The position numbers were made by a program, and so were the translations under genes. Below, piece after piece: positions 36,401-48,717 of a stretch of DNA of 64,000 nucleotides. The number at the start of each line of letters is the position of its first letter. Position 1 is the first letter of the stretch. Under the pieces are notes generated by a model. The model worked only from the letters and a program-made list of their open reading frames with translations, made no database searches and was not told where the DNA came from. Source of the stretch: Lutraria lutraria. Lineage: Eukaryota > Mollusca > Bivalvia > Venerida > Mactridae. The DNA lies in assembly GCA_964023205.1 (NCBI GenBank), contig OZ026843.1, positions 3,519,029-3,583,028 on the forward strand. Direction: 5' to 3'.

Positions 36401-37749
36401 GTTGCATCCATGTACCAACAACGCTTAAGGAGAAAATAAAAAATTAGATTTGTCAAAAAATCTTGACGCTAGGAAATTTTCTCACAAACTGTCATTTCTA
36501 GAAATGTAATAAAACCAAAAGTAACCAAACCATACCAAATCTGTTCTCATCACAGATTTCCATTGATCCACACTACTTGTATGTAATGGTCCCATGTTTC
36601 TACTATCTACAATTAAAGAGTAAATGAAAGATAAAAATTTGTCATAAAGCCTCCGCTTAAGAATATTTTCTCTCAAACTGCCATTTCTAAAATGCTAATA
36701 AAATCAAAAGTAAACGTAGCATGGCTAAGCCTTTTGTGGCAGTGATTTCCATTGATGTCTATTACAAGCATGTGCAATTTCAAAGCCACAGTCCAAAAAA
36801 TGGTAGAGATATTGAAAATCAAAGACTTTCAGCAACTCTCGGAGACTTTTCGCAGAAATGGGTATTTCTAGAATTTCAATAAAGTCAAAAGTAAGCAGAG
36901 CATAGCAAATTCAACCTTGCCACCAACTTTTGTGCATGCCAACTACTTGTAAGTAAAGTTGCATCCATGTACCAACAACGCTTAAGGAGAAAATAAAAAA
37001 TTAGATTTGTCAAAAAATCTTGACGCTAGGAAATTTTCTCACAAACTGTCATTTCTAGAAATGTAATAAAACCAAAAGTAACCAAACCATACCAAATCTG
37101 TTCTCATCACAGATTTTCATTGATCCACACTACTTGTATGTAATGGTCCCATGTTTCTACTATCTACAATTAAAGAGTAAATGAAAGATAAAAATTTGTC
37201 ATAAAGCCTCCGCGTAAGAATATTTTCTCTCAAACTGCCATTTCTAAAATGCTAATAAAATCAAAAGTAAACGTAGCATGGCTAAGCCTTTTGTGGCAGT
37301 GATTTCCATTGATGTCTATTACAAGGATGTGCACTTTCAAAGCCACAGTCCAAAAATGGTAGATATATTGAAAATCAAAGACTTTCAGCAACTCTCGGAG
37401 ACTTTTCGCAGAAATGGGTATTTCTAGAATTTCAATAAAGTCAAAAGTAAGCAGAGCATAGCAAACTCAACCTTGCCACCAAGTTTTGTGCATGCCAACT
37501 ACTTGCAAGTAAAGTTGCATCCATGTACCAACAACGCTTAAGGAGAAAATAAAAAATTAGATTTGTCAAAAAATCTTGACGCTAGGAAATTTTCTCACAA
37601 ACTGTCATTTCTAGAAATGTAATAAAACCAAAAGTAACCACCCCATACCAAATCTGTTCTCATCACAGGTTTCTATTGATCCACACTACTTGTATGTAAT
37701 GGTCCCATGTTTCTACTATCTACAATTAAAGAGTAAATGAAAGATAAAA
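33295..37749. repeat. 8-unit block, copy 2 (period 4,455 bp)
   Basis: F at about 33,842, CTTGGAAA at about 35,354 and 35,911, then K, m1, m2, all at +4,455 from copy 1. The right edge is set by AAACGTAGC near 33,370 against AAAAGTAGC near 37,825. Confidence 0.85.
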
Positions 37750-37868
37750 ATTTGTCATAAAGCCTCCGCGTAAGAATATTTTCTCTCAAACTGCCATTTC
37801 TAAAATGCTAATAAAATCAAAAGTAAAAGTAGCATGGCTAAGCCTTTTGTAGCAGTGATTTCCATTGA
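36199..37868. repeat. K-m1-m2 cassette 7
   Basis: CCACCCC in m2 with the usual AAAAGTAGC right end. The next unit has AATAAACTCAAAAG, as after cassettes 4 and 9. Confidence 0.9.
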
Positions 37869-40800
37869 TGTCTATTACAAGCATGTGCAATTTCAAAGCC
37901 ACAGTCCAAATAATGGTAGAGATATTGAAAATCAAAGACTTTCAGCAACTCTCAGAGACTTTTCGCAGAAATGGGTATTTCTAGAATTTCAATAAACTCA
38001 AAAGTAAGCAGAGCATAGCAAATTCAACCTTGCCACCAACTTTTGTGCATGCCAACTACTTGTAAGTAAAGTTGCATCCATGTACCAACAACGCTTAAGG
38101 AGAAAATAAAAAATTAGATTTGTCAAAAAATCTTGACGCTAGGAAATTTTCTCACAAACTGTCATTTCTAGAAATGTAATAAAACCAAAAGTAACCAAAC
38201 CATACCAAATCTGTTCTCATCACAGATTTCCATTGATCCACACTACTTGTATGTAATGGTCCCATGTTTCTACTATCTACAATTAAAGAGTAAATGAAAG
38301 ATAAAAATTTGTCATAAAGCCTCCGCGTAAGAATATTTTCTCTCAAACTGCCATTTCTAAAATGCTAATAAAATCAAAAGTAAACGTAGCATGGCTAAGC
38401 CTTTTGTGGCAGTGATTTCCATTGATGTCTATTACAAGCATGTGCAATTTCAAAGCCACAGTCCAAATAATGGTAGAGATATTGAAAATCAAAGACTTTC
38501 AGCAACTCTCGGAGACTTTTCGCAGAAATGGGTATTTCTAGAATTTCAATAAAGTCAAAAGTAAGCAGAGCATAGCAAATTCAACCTTGCCACCAACTTT
38601 TGTGCATGCCAACTACTTGTAAGTAAAGTTGCATCCATGTACCAACAACGCTTAAGGAGAAAATAAAAAATTAGATTTGTCAAAAAATCTTGACGCTAGG
38701 AAATTTTCTCACAAACTGTCATTTCTAGAAATGTAATAAAACCAAAAGTAACCAAACCATACCAAATCTGTTCTCATCACAGATTTCCATTGATCCACAC
38801 TACTTGTATGTAATGGTCCCATGTTTCTACTATCTACAATTAAAGAGTAAATGAAAGATAAAAATTTGTCATAAAGCCTCCGCGTAAGAATATTTTCTCT
38901 CAAACTGCCATTTCTAAAATGCTAATAAAATCAAAAGTAAACGTAGCATGGCTAAGCCTTTTGTGGCAGTGATTTCCATTGATGTCTATTACAAGCATGT
39001 GCAATTTCAAAGCCACAGTCCAAATAATGGTAGAGATATTGAAAATCAAAGACTTTCAGCAACTCTCGGAGACTTTTCGCAGAAATGGGTATTTCTAGAA
39101 TTTCAATAAAGTCAAAAGTAAGCAGAGCATAGCAAATTCAACCTTGCCACCAACTTTTGTGCATGCCAACTACTTGTAAGTAAAGTTGCATCCATGTACC
39201 AACAACGCTTAAGGAGAAAATAAAAAATTAGATTTGTCAAAAAATCTTGACGCTTGGAAATTTTCTCACAAACTGTCATTTCTAGAAATGTAATAAAACC
39301 AAAAGTAACCAAACCATACCAAATCTGTTCTCATCACCGATTTCCATTGATCCACACTACTTGTATGTAATGGTCCCATGTTTCTACTATCTACAATTAA
39401 AGAGTAAATGAAAGATAAAAATTTGTCATAAAGCCTCCGCGTAAGAATATTTTCTCTCAAACTGCCATTTCTAAAATGCTAATAAAATCAAAAGTAAACG
39501 TAGCATGGCTAAGCCTTTTGTGGCAGTGATTTCCATTGATGTCTATTACAAGCATGTGCAATTTCAAAGCCACAGTCCAAATAATGGTAGAGATATTGAA
39601 AATCAAAGACTTTCAGCAACTCTCGGAGACTTTTCGCAGAAATGGGTATTTCTAGAATTTCAATAAAGTCAAAAGTAAGCAGAGCATAGCAAATTCAACC
39701 TTGCCACCAACTTTTGTGCATGCCAACTACTTGTAAGTAAAGTTGCATCCATGTACCAACAACGCTTAAGGAGAAAATAAAAAATTAGATTTGTCAAAAA
39801 ATCTTGACGCTAGGAAATTTTCTCACAAACTGTCATTTCTAGAAATGTAATAAAACCAAAAGTAACCAAACCATACCAAATCTGTTCTCATCACAGATTT
39901 CCATTGATCCACACTACTTGTATGTAATGGTCCCATGTTTCTACTATCTACAATTAAAGAGTAAATGAAAGATAAAAATTTGTCATAAAGCCTCCGCGTA
40001 AGAATATTTTCTCTCAAACTGCCATTTCTAAAATGCTAATAAAATCAAAAGTAAACGTAGCATGGCTAAGCCTTTTGTGGCAGTGATTTCCATTGATGTC
40101 TATTACAAGCATGTGCAATTTCAAAGCCACAGTCCAAATAATGGTAGAGATATTGAAAATCAAAGACTTTCAGCAACTCTCGGAGACTTTTCGCAGAAAT
40201 GGGTATTTCTAGAATTTCAATAAAGTCAAAAGTAAGCAGAGCATAGCAAATTCAACCTTGCCACCAACTTTTGTGCATGCCAACTACTTGTAAGTAAAGT
40301 TGCATCCATGTACCAACAACGCTTAAGGAGAAAATAAAAAATTAGATTTGTCAAAAAATCTTGACGCTAGGAAATTTTCTCACAAACTGTCATTTCTAGA
40401 AATGTAATAAAACCAAAAGTAACCAAACCATACCAAATCTGTTCTCATCACAGATTTCCATTGATCCACACTACTTGTATGTAATGGTCCCATGTTTCTA
40501 CTATCTACAATTAAAGAGTAAATGAAAGATAAAAATTTGTCATAAAGCCTCCGCGTAAGAATATTTTCTCTCAAACTGCCATTTCTAAAATGCTAATAAA
40601 ATCAAAAGTAAACGTAGCATGGCTAAGCCTTTTGTGGCAGTGATTTCCATTGATGTCTATTACAAGCATGTGCAATTTCAAAGCCACAGTCCAAATAATG
40701 GTAGAGATATTGAAAATCAAAGACTTTCAGCAACTCTCGGAGACTTTTCGCAGAAATGGGTATTTCTAGAATTTCAATAAAGTCAAAAGTAAGCAGAGCA

Positions 40801-41210
40801 TAGCAAATTCAACCTTGCCACCAACTTTTGTGCATGCCAACTACTTGTAAGTAAAGTTGCATCCATGTACCAACAACGCTTAAGGAGAAAATAAAAAATT
40901 AGATTTGTCAAAAAATCTTGACGCTTGGAAATTTTCTCACAAACTGTCATTTCTAGAAATGTAATAAAACCAAAAGTAACCAAACCATACCAAATCTGTT
41001 CTCATCACCGATTTCCATTGATCCACACTACTTGTATGTAATGGTCCCATGTTTCTACTATCTACAATTAAAGAGTAAATGAAAGATAAAAATTTGTCAT
41101 AAAGCCTCCGCGTAAGAATATTTTCTCTCAAACTGCCATTTCTAAAATGCTAATAAAATCAAAAGTAAACGTAGCATGGCTAAGCCTTTTGTGGCAGTGA
41201 TTTCCATTGA
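37869..41210. repeat. Six-unit bridge of CACAGATT and CTTGGAAA units
   Basis: Order: standard, standard, CTTGGAAA (about 39,251), standard, standard, CTTGGAAA (about 40,922). The first four match units from about 26.7 kb at an offset of 11,138. The F unit expected next is missing, which suggests loss of part of a 13-unit block. Confidence 0.75.
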
Positions 41211-44200
41211 TGTCTATTACAAGCATGTGCAATTTCAAAGCCACAGTCCAAATAATGGTAGAGATATTGAAAATCAAAGACTTTCAGCAACTCTCGGAGA
41301 CTTTTCGCAGAAATGGGTATTTCTAGAATTTCAATAAAGTCAAAAGTAAGCAGAGCATAGCAAACTCAACCTTGCCACCAACTTTTGTGCATGCCAACTA
41401 CTTGTAAGTAAAGTTGCATCCATGTACCAACAACGCTTAAGGAGAAAATAAAAAATTAGATTTGTCAAAAAATCTTGACGCTAGGAAATTTTCTCACAAA
41501 CTGTCATTTCTAGAAATGTAATAAAACCAAAAGTAACCAAACCATACCAAATCTGTTCTCATCACAGATTTCCATTGATCCACACTACTTGTATGTAATG
41601 GTCCCATGTTTCTACTATCTACAATTAAAGAGTAAATGAAAGATAAAAATTTGTCATAAAGCCTCCGCTTAAGAATATTTTCTCTCAAACTGCCATTTCT
41701 AAAATGCTAATAAAATCAAAAGTAAACGTAGCATGGCTAAGCCTTTTGTGGCAGTGATTTCCATTGATGTCTATTACAAGCATGTGCAATTTCAAAGCCA
41801 CAGTCCAAAAAATGGTAGAGATATTGAAAATCAAAGACTTTCAGCAACTCTCGGAGACTTTTCGCAGAAATGGGTATTTCTAGAATTTCAATAAAGTCAA
41901 AAGTAAGCAGAGCATAGCAAATTCAACCTTGCCACCAACTTTTGTGCATGCCAACTACTTGTAAGTAAAGTTGCATCCATGTACCAACAACGCTTAAGGA
42001 GAAAATAAAAAATTAGATTTGTCAAAAAATCTTGACGCTAGGAAATTTTCTCACAAACTGTCATTTCTAGAAATGTAATAAAACCAAAAGTAACCAAACC
42101 ATACCAAATCTGTTCTCATCACAGATTTTCATTGATCCACACTACTTGTATGTAATGGTCCCATGTTTCTACTATCTACAATTAAAGAGTAAATGAAAGA
42201 TAAAAATTTGTCATAAAGCCTCCGCGTAAGAATATTTTCTCTCAAACTGCCATTTCTAAAATGCTAATAAAATCAAAAGTAAACGTAGCATGGCTAAGCC
42301 TTTTGTGGCAGTGATTTCCATTGATGTCTATTACAAGGATGTGCACTTTCAAAGCCACAGTCCAAAAATGGTAGATATATTGAAAATCAAAGACTTTCAG
42401 CAACTCTCGGAGACTTTTCGCAGAAATGGGTATTTCTAGAATTTCAATAAAGTCAAAAGTAAGCAGAGCATAGCAAACTCAACCTTGCCACCAAGTTTTG
42501 TGCATGCCAACTACTTGCAAGTAAAGTTGCATCCATGTACCAACAACGCTTAAGGAGAAAATAAAAAATTAGATTTGTCAAAAAATCTTGACGCTAGGAA
42601 ATTTTCTCACAAACTGTCATTTCTAGAAATGTAATAAAACCAAAAGTAACCAAACCATACCAAATCTGTTCTCATCACAGGTTTCTATTGATCCACACTA
42701 CTTGCATGTAATGGTCCCATGTTTCTACTATCTACAATTAAAGAGTAAATGAAAGATAAAAATTTGTCATAAAGCCTCCGCGTAAGAATATTTTCTCTCA
42801 AACTGCCATTTCTAAAATGCTAATAAAATCAAAAGTAAAAGTAGCATGGCTAAGCCTTTTGTAGCAGTGATTTCCATTGATGTCTATTACAAGCATGTGC
42901 AATTTCAAAGCCACAGTCCAAATAATGGTAGAGATATTGAAAATCAAAGACTTTCAGCAACTCTCAGAGACTTTTCGCAGAAATGGGTATTTCTAGAATT
43001 TCAATAAAGTCAAAAGTAAGCAGAGCATAGCAAATTCAACCTTGCCACCAACTTTTGTGCATGCCAACTACTTGTAAGTAAAGTTGCATCCATGTACCAA
43101 CAACGCTTAAGGAGAAAATAAAAAATTAGATTTGTCAAAAAATCTTGACGCTAGGAAATTTTCTCACAAACTGTCATTTCTAGAAATGTAATAAAACCAA
43201 AAGTAACCAAACCATACCAAATCTGTTCTCATCACAGATTTCCATTGATCCACACTACTTGTATGTAATGGTCCCATGTTTCTACTATCTACAATTAAAG
43301 AGTAAATGAAAGATAAAAATTTGTCATAAAGCCTCTGCGTAAGAATATTTTCTCTCAAACTGCCATTTCTAAAATGCTAATAAAATCAAAAGTAAACGTA
43401 GCATGGCTAAGCCTTTTGTGGCAGTGATTTCCATTGATGTCTATTACAAGCATGTGCAATTTCAAAGCCACAGTCCAAAAAATGGTAGAGATATTGAAAA
43501 TCAAAGACTTTCAGCAACTCTCGGAGACTTTTCGCAGAAATGGGTATTTCTAGAATTTCAATAAAGTCAAAAGTAAGCAGAGCATAGCAAATTCAACCTT
43601 GCCACCAACTTTTGTGCATGCCAACTACTTGTAAGTAAAGTTGCATCCATGTACCAACAACGCTTAAGGAGAAAATAAAAAATTAGATTTGTCAAAAAAT
43701 CTTGACACTAGGAAATTTTCTCACAAACTGTCATTTCTAGAAATGTAATAAAACCAAAAGTAACCAAACCATACCAAATCTGTTCTCATCACCGATTTCC
43801 ATTGATCCACACTACTTGTATGTAATGGTCCCATGTTTCTACTATCTACAATTAAAGAGTAAATGAAAGATAAAAATTTGTCATAAAGCCTCCGCGTAAG
43901 AATATTTTCTCTCAAACTGCCATTTCTAAAATGCTAATAAAATCAAAAGTAAACGTAGCATGGCTAAGCCTTTTGTGGCAGTGATTTCCATTGATGTCTA
44001 TTACAAGCATGTGCAATTTCAAAGCCACAGTCCAAATAATGGTAGAGATATTGAAAATCAAAGACTTTCAGCAACTCTCGGAGACTTTTCGCAGAAATGG
44101 GTATTTCTAGAATTTCAATAAAGTCAAAAGTAAGCAGAGCATAGCAAACTCAACCTTGCCACCAAGTTTTGTGCATGCCAACTACTTGCAAGTAAAGTTG

Positions 44201-45121
44201 CATCCATGTACCAACAACGCTTAAGGAGAAAATAAAAAATTAGATTTGTCAAAAAATCTTGACGCTAGGAAATTTTCTCACAAACTGTCATTTCTAGAAA
44301 TGTAATAAAACCAAAAGTAACCAAACCATACCAAATCTGTTCTCATCACAGGTTTCTATTGATCCACACTACTTGTATGTAATGGTCCCATGTTTCTACT
44401 ATCTACAATTAAAGAGTAAATGAAAGATAAAAATTTGTCATAAAGCCTCCGCGTAAGAATATTTTCTCTCAAACTGCCATTTCTAAAATGCTAATAAAAT
44501 CAAAAGTAAAAGTAGCATGGCTAAGCCTTTTGTAGCAGTGATTTCCATTGATGTCTATTACAAGCATGTGCAATTTCAAAGCCACAGTCCAAATAATGGT
44601 AGAGATATTGAAAATCAAAGACTTTCAGCAACTCTCAGAGACTTTTCGCAGAAATGGGTATTTCTAGAATTTCAATAAAGTCAAAAGTAAGCAGAGCATA
44701 GCAAATTCAACCTTGCCACCAACTTTTGTGCATGCCAACTTCTTGTAAGTAAAGTTGCATCCATGTACCAACAACGCTTAAGGAGAAAATAAAAAATTAG
44801 ATTTGTCAAAAAATCTTGACGCTAGGAAATTTTCTCACAAACTGTCATTTCTAGAAATGTAATAAAACCAAAAGTAACCAAACCATACCAAATCTGCTCT
44901 CATCACAGATTTCCATTGATCCACACTACTTGTATGTAATGGTCCCATGTTTCTACTATCTACAATTAAAGAGTAAATGAAAGATAAAAATTTGTCATAA
45001 AGCCTCCGCGTAAGAATATTTTCTCTCAAACTGCCATTTCTAAAATGCTAATAAAATCAAAAGTAAACGTAGCATGGCTAAGCCTTTTGTGGCAGTGATT
45101 TCCATTGATGTCTATTACAAG
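40927..45121. repeat. Distant copy of 10,856-15,050 (offset 30,071 bp)
   Basis: K, m1, m2, Q, GACACT unit, recombinant m2, A, all in the same order and spacing as at 10,856-15,050. Shared rare sites include CCAACTTCTTG and CTGCTCTC. One difference seen is CTTGCATG at about 42,702 against CTTGTATG at about 12,631. The match ends at 45,122 (GGATG against GCATG). Confidence 0.85.
41211..42880. repeat. K-m1-m2 cassette 8
   Basis: CCAACC-type m2 (CCAAACC, not CCACCCC), as in cassettes 1 and 2, in agreement with its origin from the 11-kb region. Confidence 0.9.
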
Positions 45122-46489
45122 GATGTGCACTTTCAAAGCCACAGTCCAAATAATGGTAGAGATATTGAAAATCAAAGACTTTCAGCAACTCTCGGAGACT
45201 TTTCGCAGAAATGGGTATTTCTAGAATTTCAATAAAGTCAAAAGTAAGCAGAGCATAGCAAATTCAACCTTGCCACCAACTTTTGTGCATGCCAACTACT
45301 TGTAAGTAAAGTTGCATCCATGTACCAACAACGCTTAAGGAGAAAATAAAAAATTAGATTTGTCAAAAAATCTTGACGCTAGGAAATTTTCTCACAAACT
45401 GTCATTTCTAGAAATGTAATAAAACCAAAAGTAACCAAACCATACCAAATCTGTTCTCATCACAGATTTTCATTGATCCACACTACTTGTATGTAATGGT
45501 CCCATGTTTCTACTATCTACAATTAAAGAGTAAATGAAAGATAAAAATTTGTCATAAAGCCTCCGCGTAAGAATATTTTCTCTCAAACTGCCATTTCTAA
45601 AATGCTAATAAAATCAAAAGTAAACGTAGCATGGCTAAGCCTTTTGTGGCAGTGATTTCCATTGATGTCTATTACAAGGATGTGCACTTTCAAAGCCACA
45701 GTCCAAAAATGGTAGATATATTGAAAATCAAAGACTTTCAGCAACTCTCGGAGACTTTTCGCAGAAATGGGTATTTCTAGAATTTCAATAAAGTCAAAAG
45801 TAAGCAGAGCATAGCAAACTCAACCTTGCCACCAAGTTTTGTGCATGCCAACTACTTGCAAGTAAAGTTGCATCCATGTACCAACAACGCTTAAGGAGAA
45901 AATAAAAAATTAGATTTGTCAAAAAATCTTGACGCTAGGAAATTTTCTCACAAACTGTCATTTCTAGAAATGTAATAAAACCAAAAGTAACCAAACCATA
46001 CCAAATCTGTTCTCATCACAGGTTTCTATTGATCCACACTACTTGTATGTAATGGTCCCATGTTTCTACTATCTACAATTAAAGAGTAAATGAAAGATAA
46101 AAATTTGTCATAAAGCCTCCGCGTAAGAATATTTTCTCTCAAACTGCCATTTCTAAAATGCTAATAAAATCAAAAGTAAAAGTAGCATGGCTAAGCCTTT
46201 TGTAGCAGTGATTTCCATTGATGTCTATTACAAGCATGTGCAATTTCAAAGCCACAGTCCAAATAATGGTAGAGATATTGAAAATCAAAGACTTTCAGCA
46301 ACTCTCAGAGACTTTTCGCAGAAATGGGTATTTCTAGAATTTCAATAAAGTCAAAAGTAAGCAGAGCATAGCAAATTCAACCTTGCCACCAACTTTTGTG
46401 CATGCCAACTACTTGTAAGTAAAGTTGCATCCATGTACCAACAACGCTTAAGGAGAAAATAAAAAATTAGATTTGTCAAAAAATCTTGA

Positions 46490-47603
46490 CGCTAGGAAAT
46501 TTTCTCACAAACTGTCATTTCTAGAAATGTAATAAAACCAAAAGTAACCAAACCATACCAAATCTGTTCTCATCACAGATTTCCATTGATCCACACTACT
46601 TGTATGTAATGGTCCCATGTTTCTACTATCTACAATTAAAGAGTAAATGAAAGATAAAAATTTGTCATAAAGCCTCTGCGTAAGAATATTTTCTCTCAAA
46701 CTGCCATTTCTAAAATGCTAATAAAATCAAAAGTAAACGTAGCATGGCTAAGCCTTTTGTGGCAGTGATTTCCATTGATGTCTATTACAAGCATGTGCAA
46801 TTTCAAAGCCACAGTCCAAAAAATGGTAGAGATATTGAAAATCAAAGACTTTCAGCAACTCTCGGAGACTTTTCGCAGAAATGGGTATTTCTAGAATTTC
46901 AATAAAGTCAAAAGTAAGCAGAGCATAGCAAATTCAACCTTGCCACCAACTTTTGTGCATGCCAACTACTTGTAAGTAAAGTTGCATCCATGTACCAACA
47001 ACGCTTAAGGAGAAAATAAAAAATTAGATTTGTCAAAAAATCTTGACACTAGGAAATTTTCTCACAAACTGTCATTTCTAGAAATGTAATAAAACCAAAA
47101 GTAACCAAACCATACCAAATCTGTTCTCATCACCGATTTCCATTGATCCACACTACTTGTATGTAATGGTCCCATGTTTCTACTATCTACAATTAAAGAG
47201 TAAATGAAAGATAAAAATTTGTCATAAAGCCTCCGCGTAAGAATATTTTCTCTCAAACTGCCATTTCTAAAATGCTAATAAAATCAAAAGTAAACGTAGC
47301 ATGGCTAAGCCTTTTGTGGCAGTGATTTCCATTGATGTCTATTACAAGCATGTGCAATTTCAAAGCCACAGTCCAAATAATGGTAGAGATATTGAAAATC
47401 AAAGACTTTCAGCAACTCTCGGAGACTTTTCGCAGAAATGGGTATTTCTAGAATTTCAATAAAGTCAAAAGTAAGCAGAGCATAGCAAACTCAACCTTGC
47501 CACCAAGTTTTGTGCATGCCAACTACTTGCAAGTAAAGTTGCATCCATGTACCAACAACGCTTAAGGAGAAAATAAAAAATTAGATTTGTCAAAAAATCT
47601 TGA
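46490..47603. repeat. 2-unit block Q-GACACT, copy 1 (period 1,114 bp)
   Basis: A Q unit followed by a GACACT unit, repeated at +1,114. The pair is also doubled inside 14-unit copy 2 (54,287 onward), so this duplication came before the 7,797-bp one. Confidence 0.8.
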
Positions 47604-48717
47604 CGCTAGGAAATTTTCTCACAAACTGTCATTTCTAGAAATGTAATAAAACCAAAAGTAACCAAACCATACCAAATCTGTTCTCATCACAGATTTCCAT
47701 TGATCCACACTACTTGTATGTAATGGTCCCATGTTTCTACTATCTACAATTAAAGAGTAAATGAAAGATAAAAATTTGTCATAAAGCCTCTGCGTAAGAA
47801 TATTTTCTCTCAAACTGCCATTTCTAAAATGCTAATAAAATCAAAAGTAAACGTAGCATGGCTAAGCCTTTTGTGGCAGTGATTTCCATTGATGTCTATT
47901 ACAAGCATGTGCAATTTCAAAGCCACAGTCCAAAAAATGGTAGAGATATTGAAAATCAAAGACTTTCAGCAACTCTCGGAGACTTTTCGCAGAAATGGGT
48001 ATTTCTAGAATTTCAATAAAGTCAAAAGTAAGCAGAGCATAGCAAATTCAACCTTGCCACCAACTTTTGTGCATGCCAACTACTTGTAAGTAAAGTTGCA
48101 TCCATGTACCAACAACGCTTAAGGAGAAAATAAAAAATTAGATTTGTCAAAAAATCTTGACACTAGGAAATTTTCTCACAAACTGTCATTTCTAGAAATG
48201 TAATAAAACCAAAAGTAACCAAACCATACCAAATCTGTTCTCATCACCGATTTCCATTGATCCACACTACTTGTATGTAATGGTCCCATGTTTCTACTAT
48301 CTACAATTAAAGAGTAAATGAAAGATAAAAATTTGTCATAAAGCCTCCGCGTAAGAATATTTTCTCTCAAACTGCCATTTCTAAAATGCTAATAAAATCA
48401 AAAGTAAACGTAGCATGGCTAAGCCTTTTGTGGCAGTGATTTCCATTGATGTCTATTACAAGCATGTGCAATTTCAAAGCCACAGTCCAAATAATGGTAG
48501 AGATATTGAAAATCAAAGACTTTCAGCAACTCTCGGAGACTTTTCGCAGAAATGGGTATTTCTAGAATTTCAATAAAGTCAAAAGTAAGCAGAGCATAGC
48601 AAACTCAACCTTGCCACCAAGTTTTGTGCATGCCAACTACTTGCAAGTAAAGTTGCATCCATGTACCAACAACGCTTAAGGAGAAAATAAAAAATTAGAT
48701 TTGACAAAAAATCTTGA
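47604..48717. repeat. 2-unit block Q-GACACT, copy 2 (period 1,114 bp)
   Basis: The second Q unit carries the m2-type left part (CAAACTC, CCACCAAGTTTTG, CTTGCAAG at about 47,487-47,531), so it is a junction unit. The right edge is before about 48,806. Confidence 0.8.
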
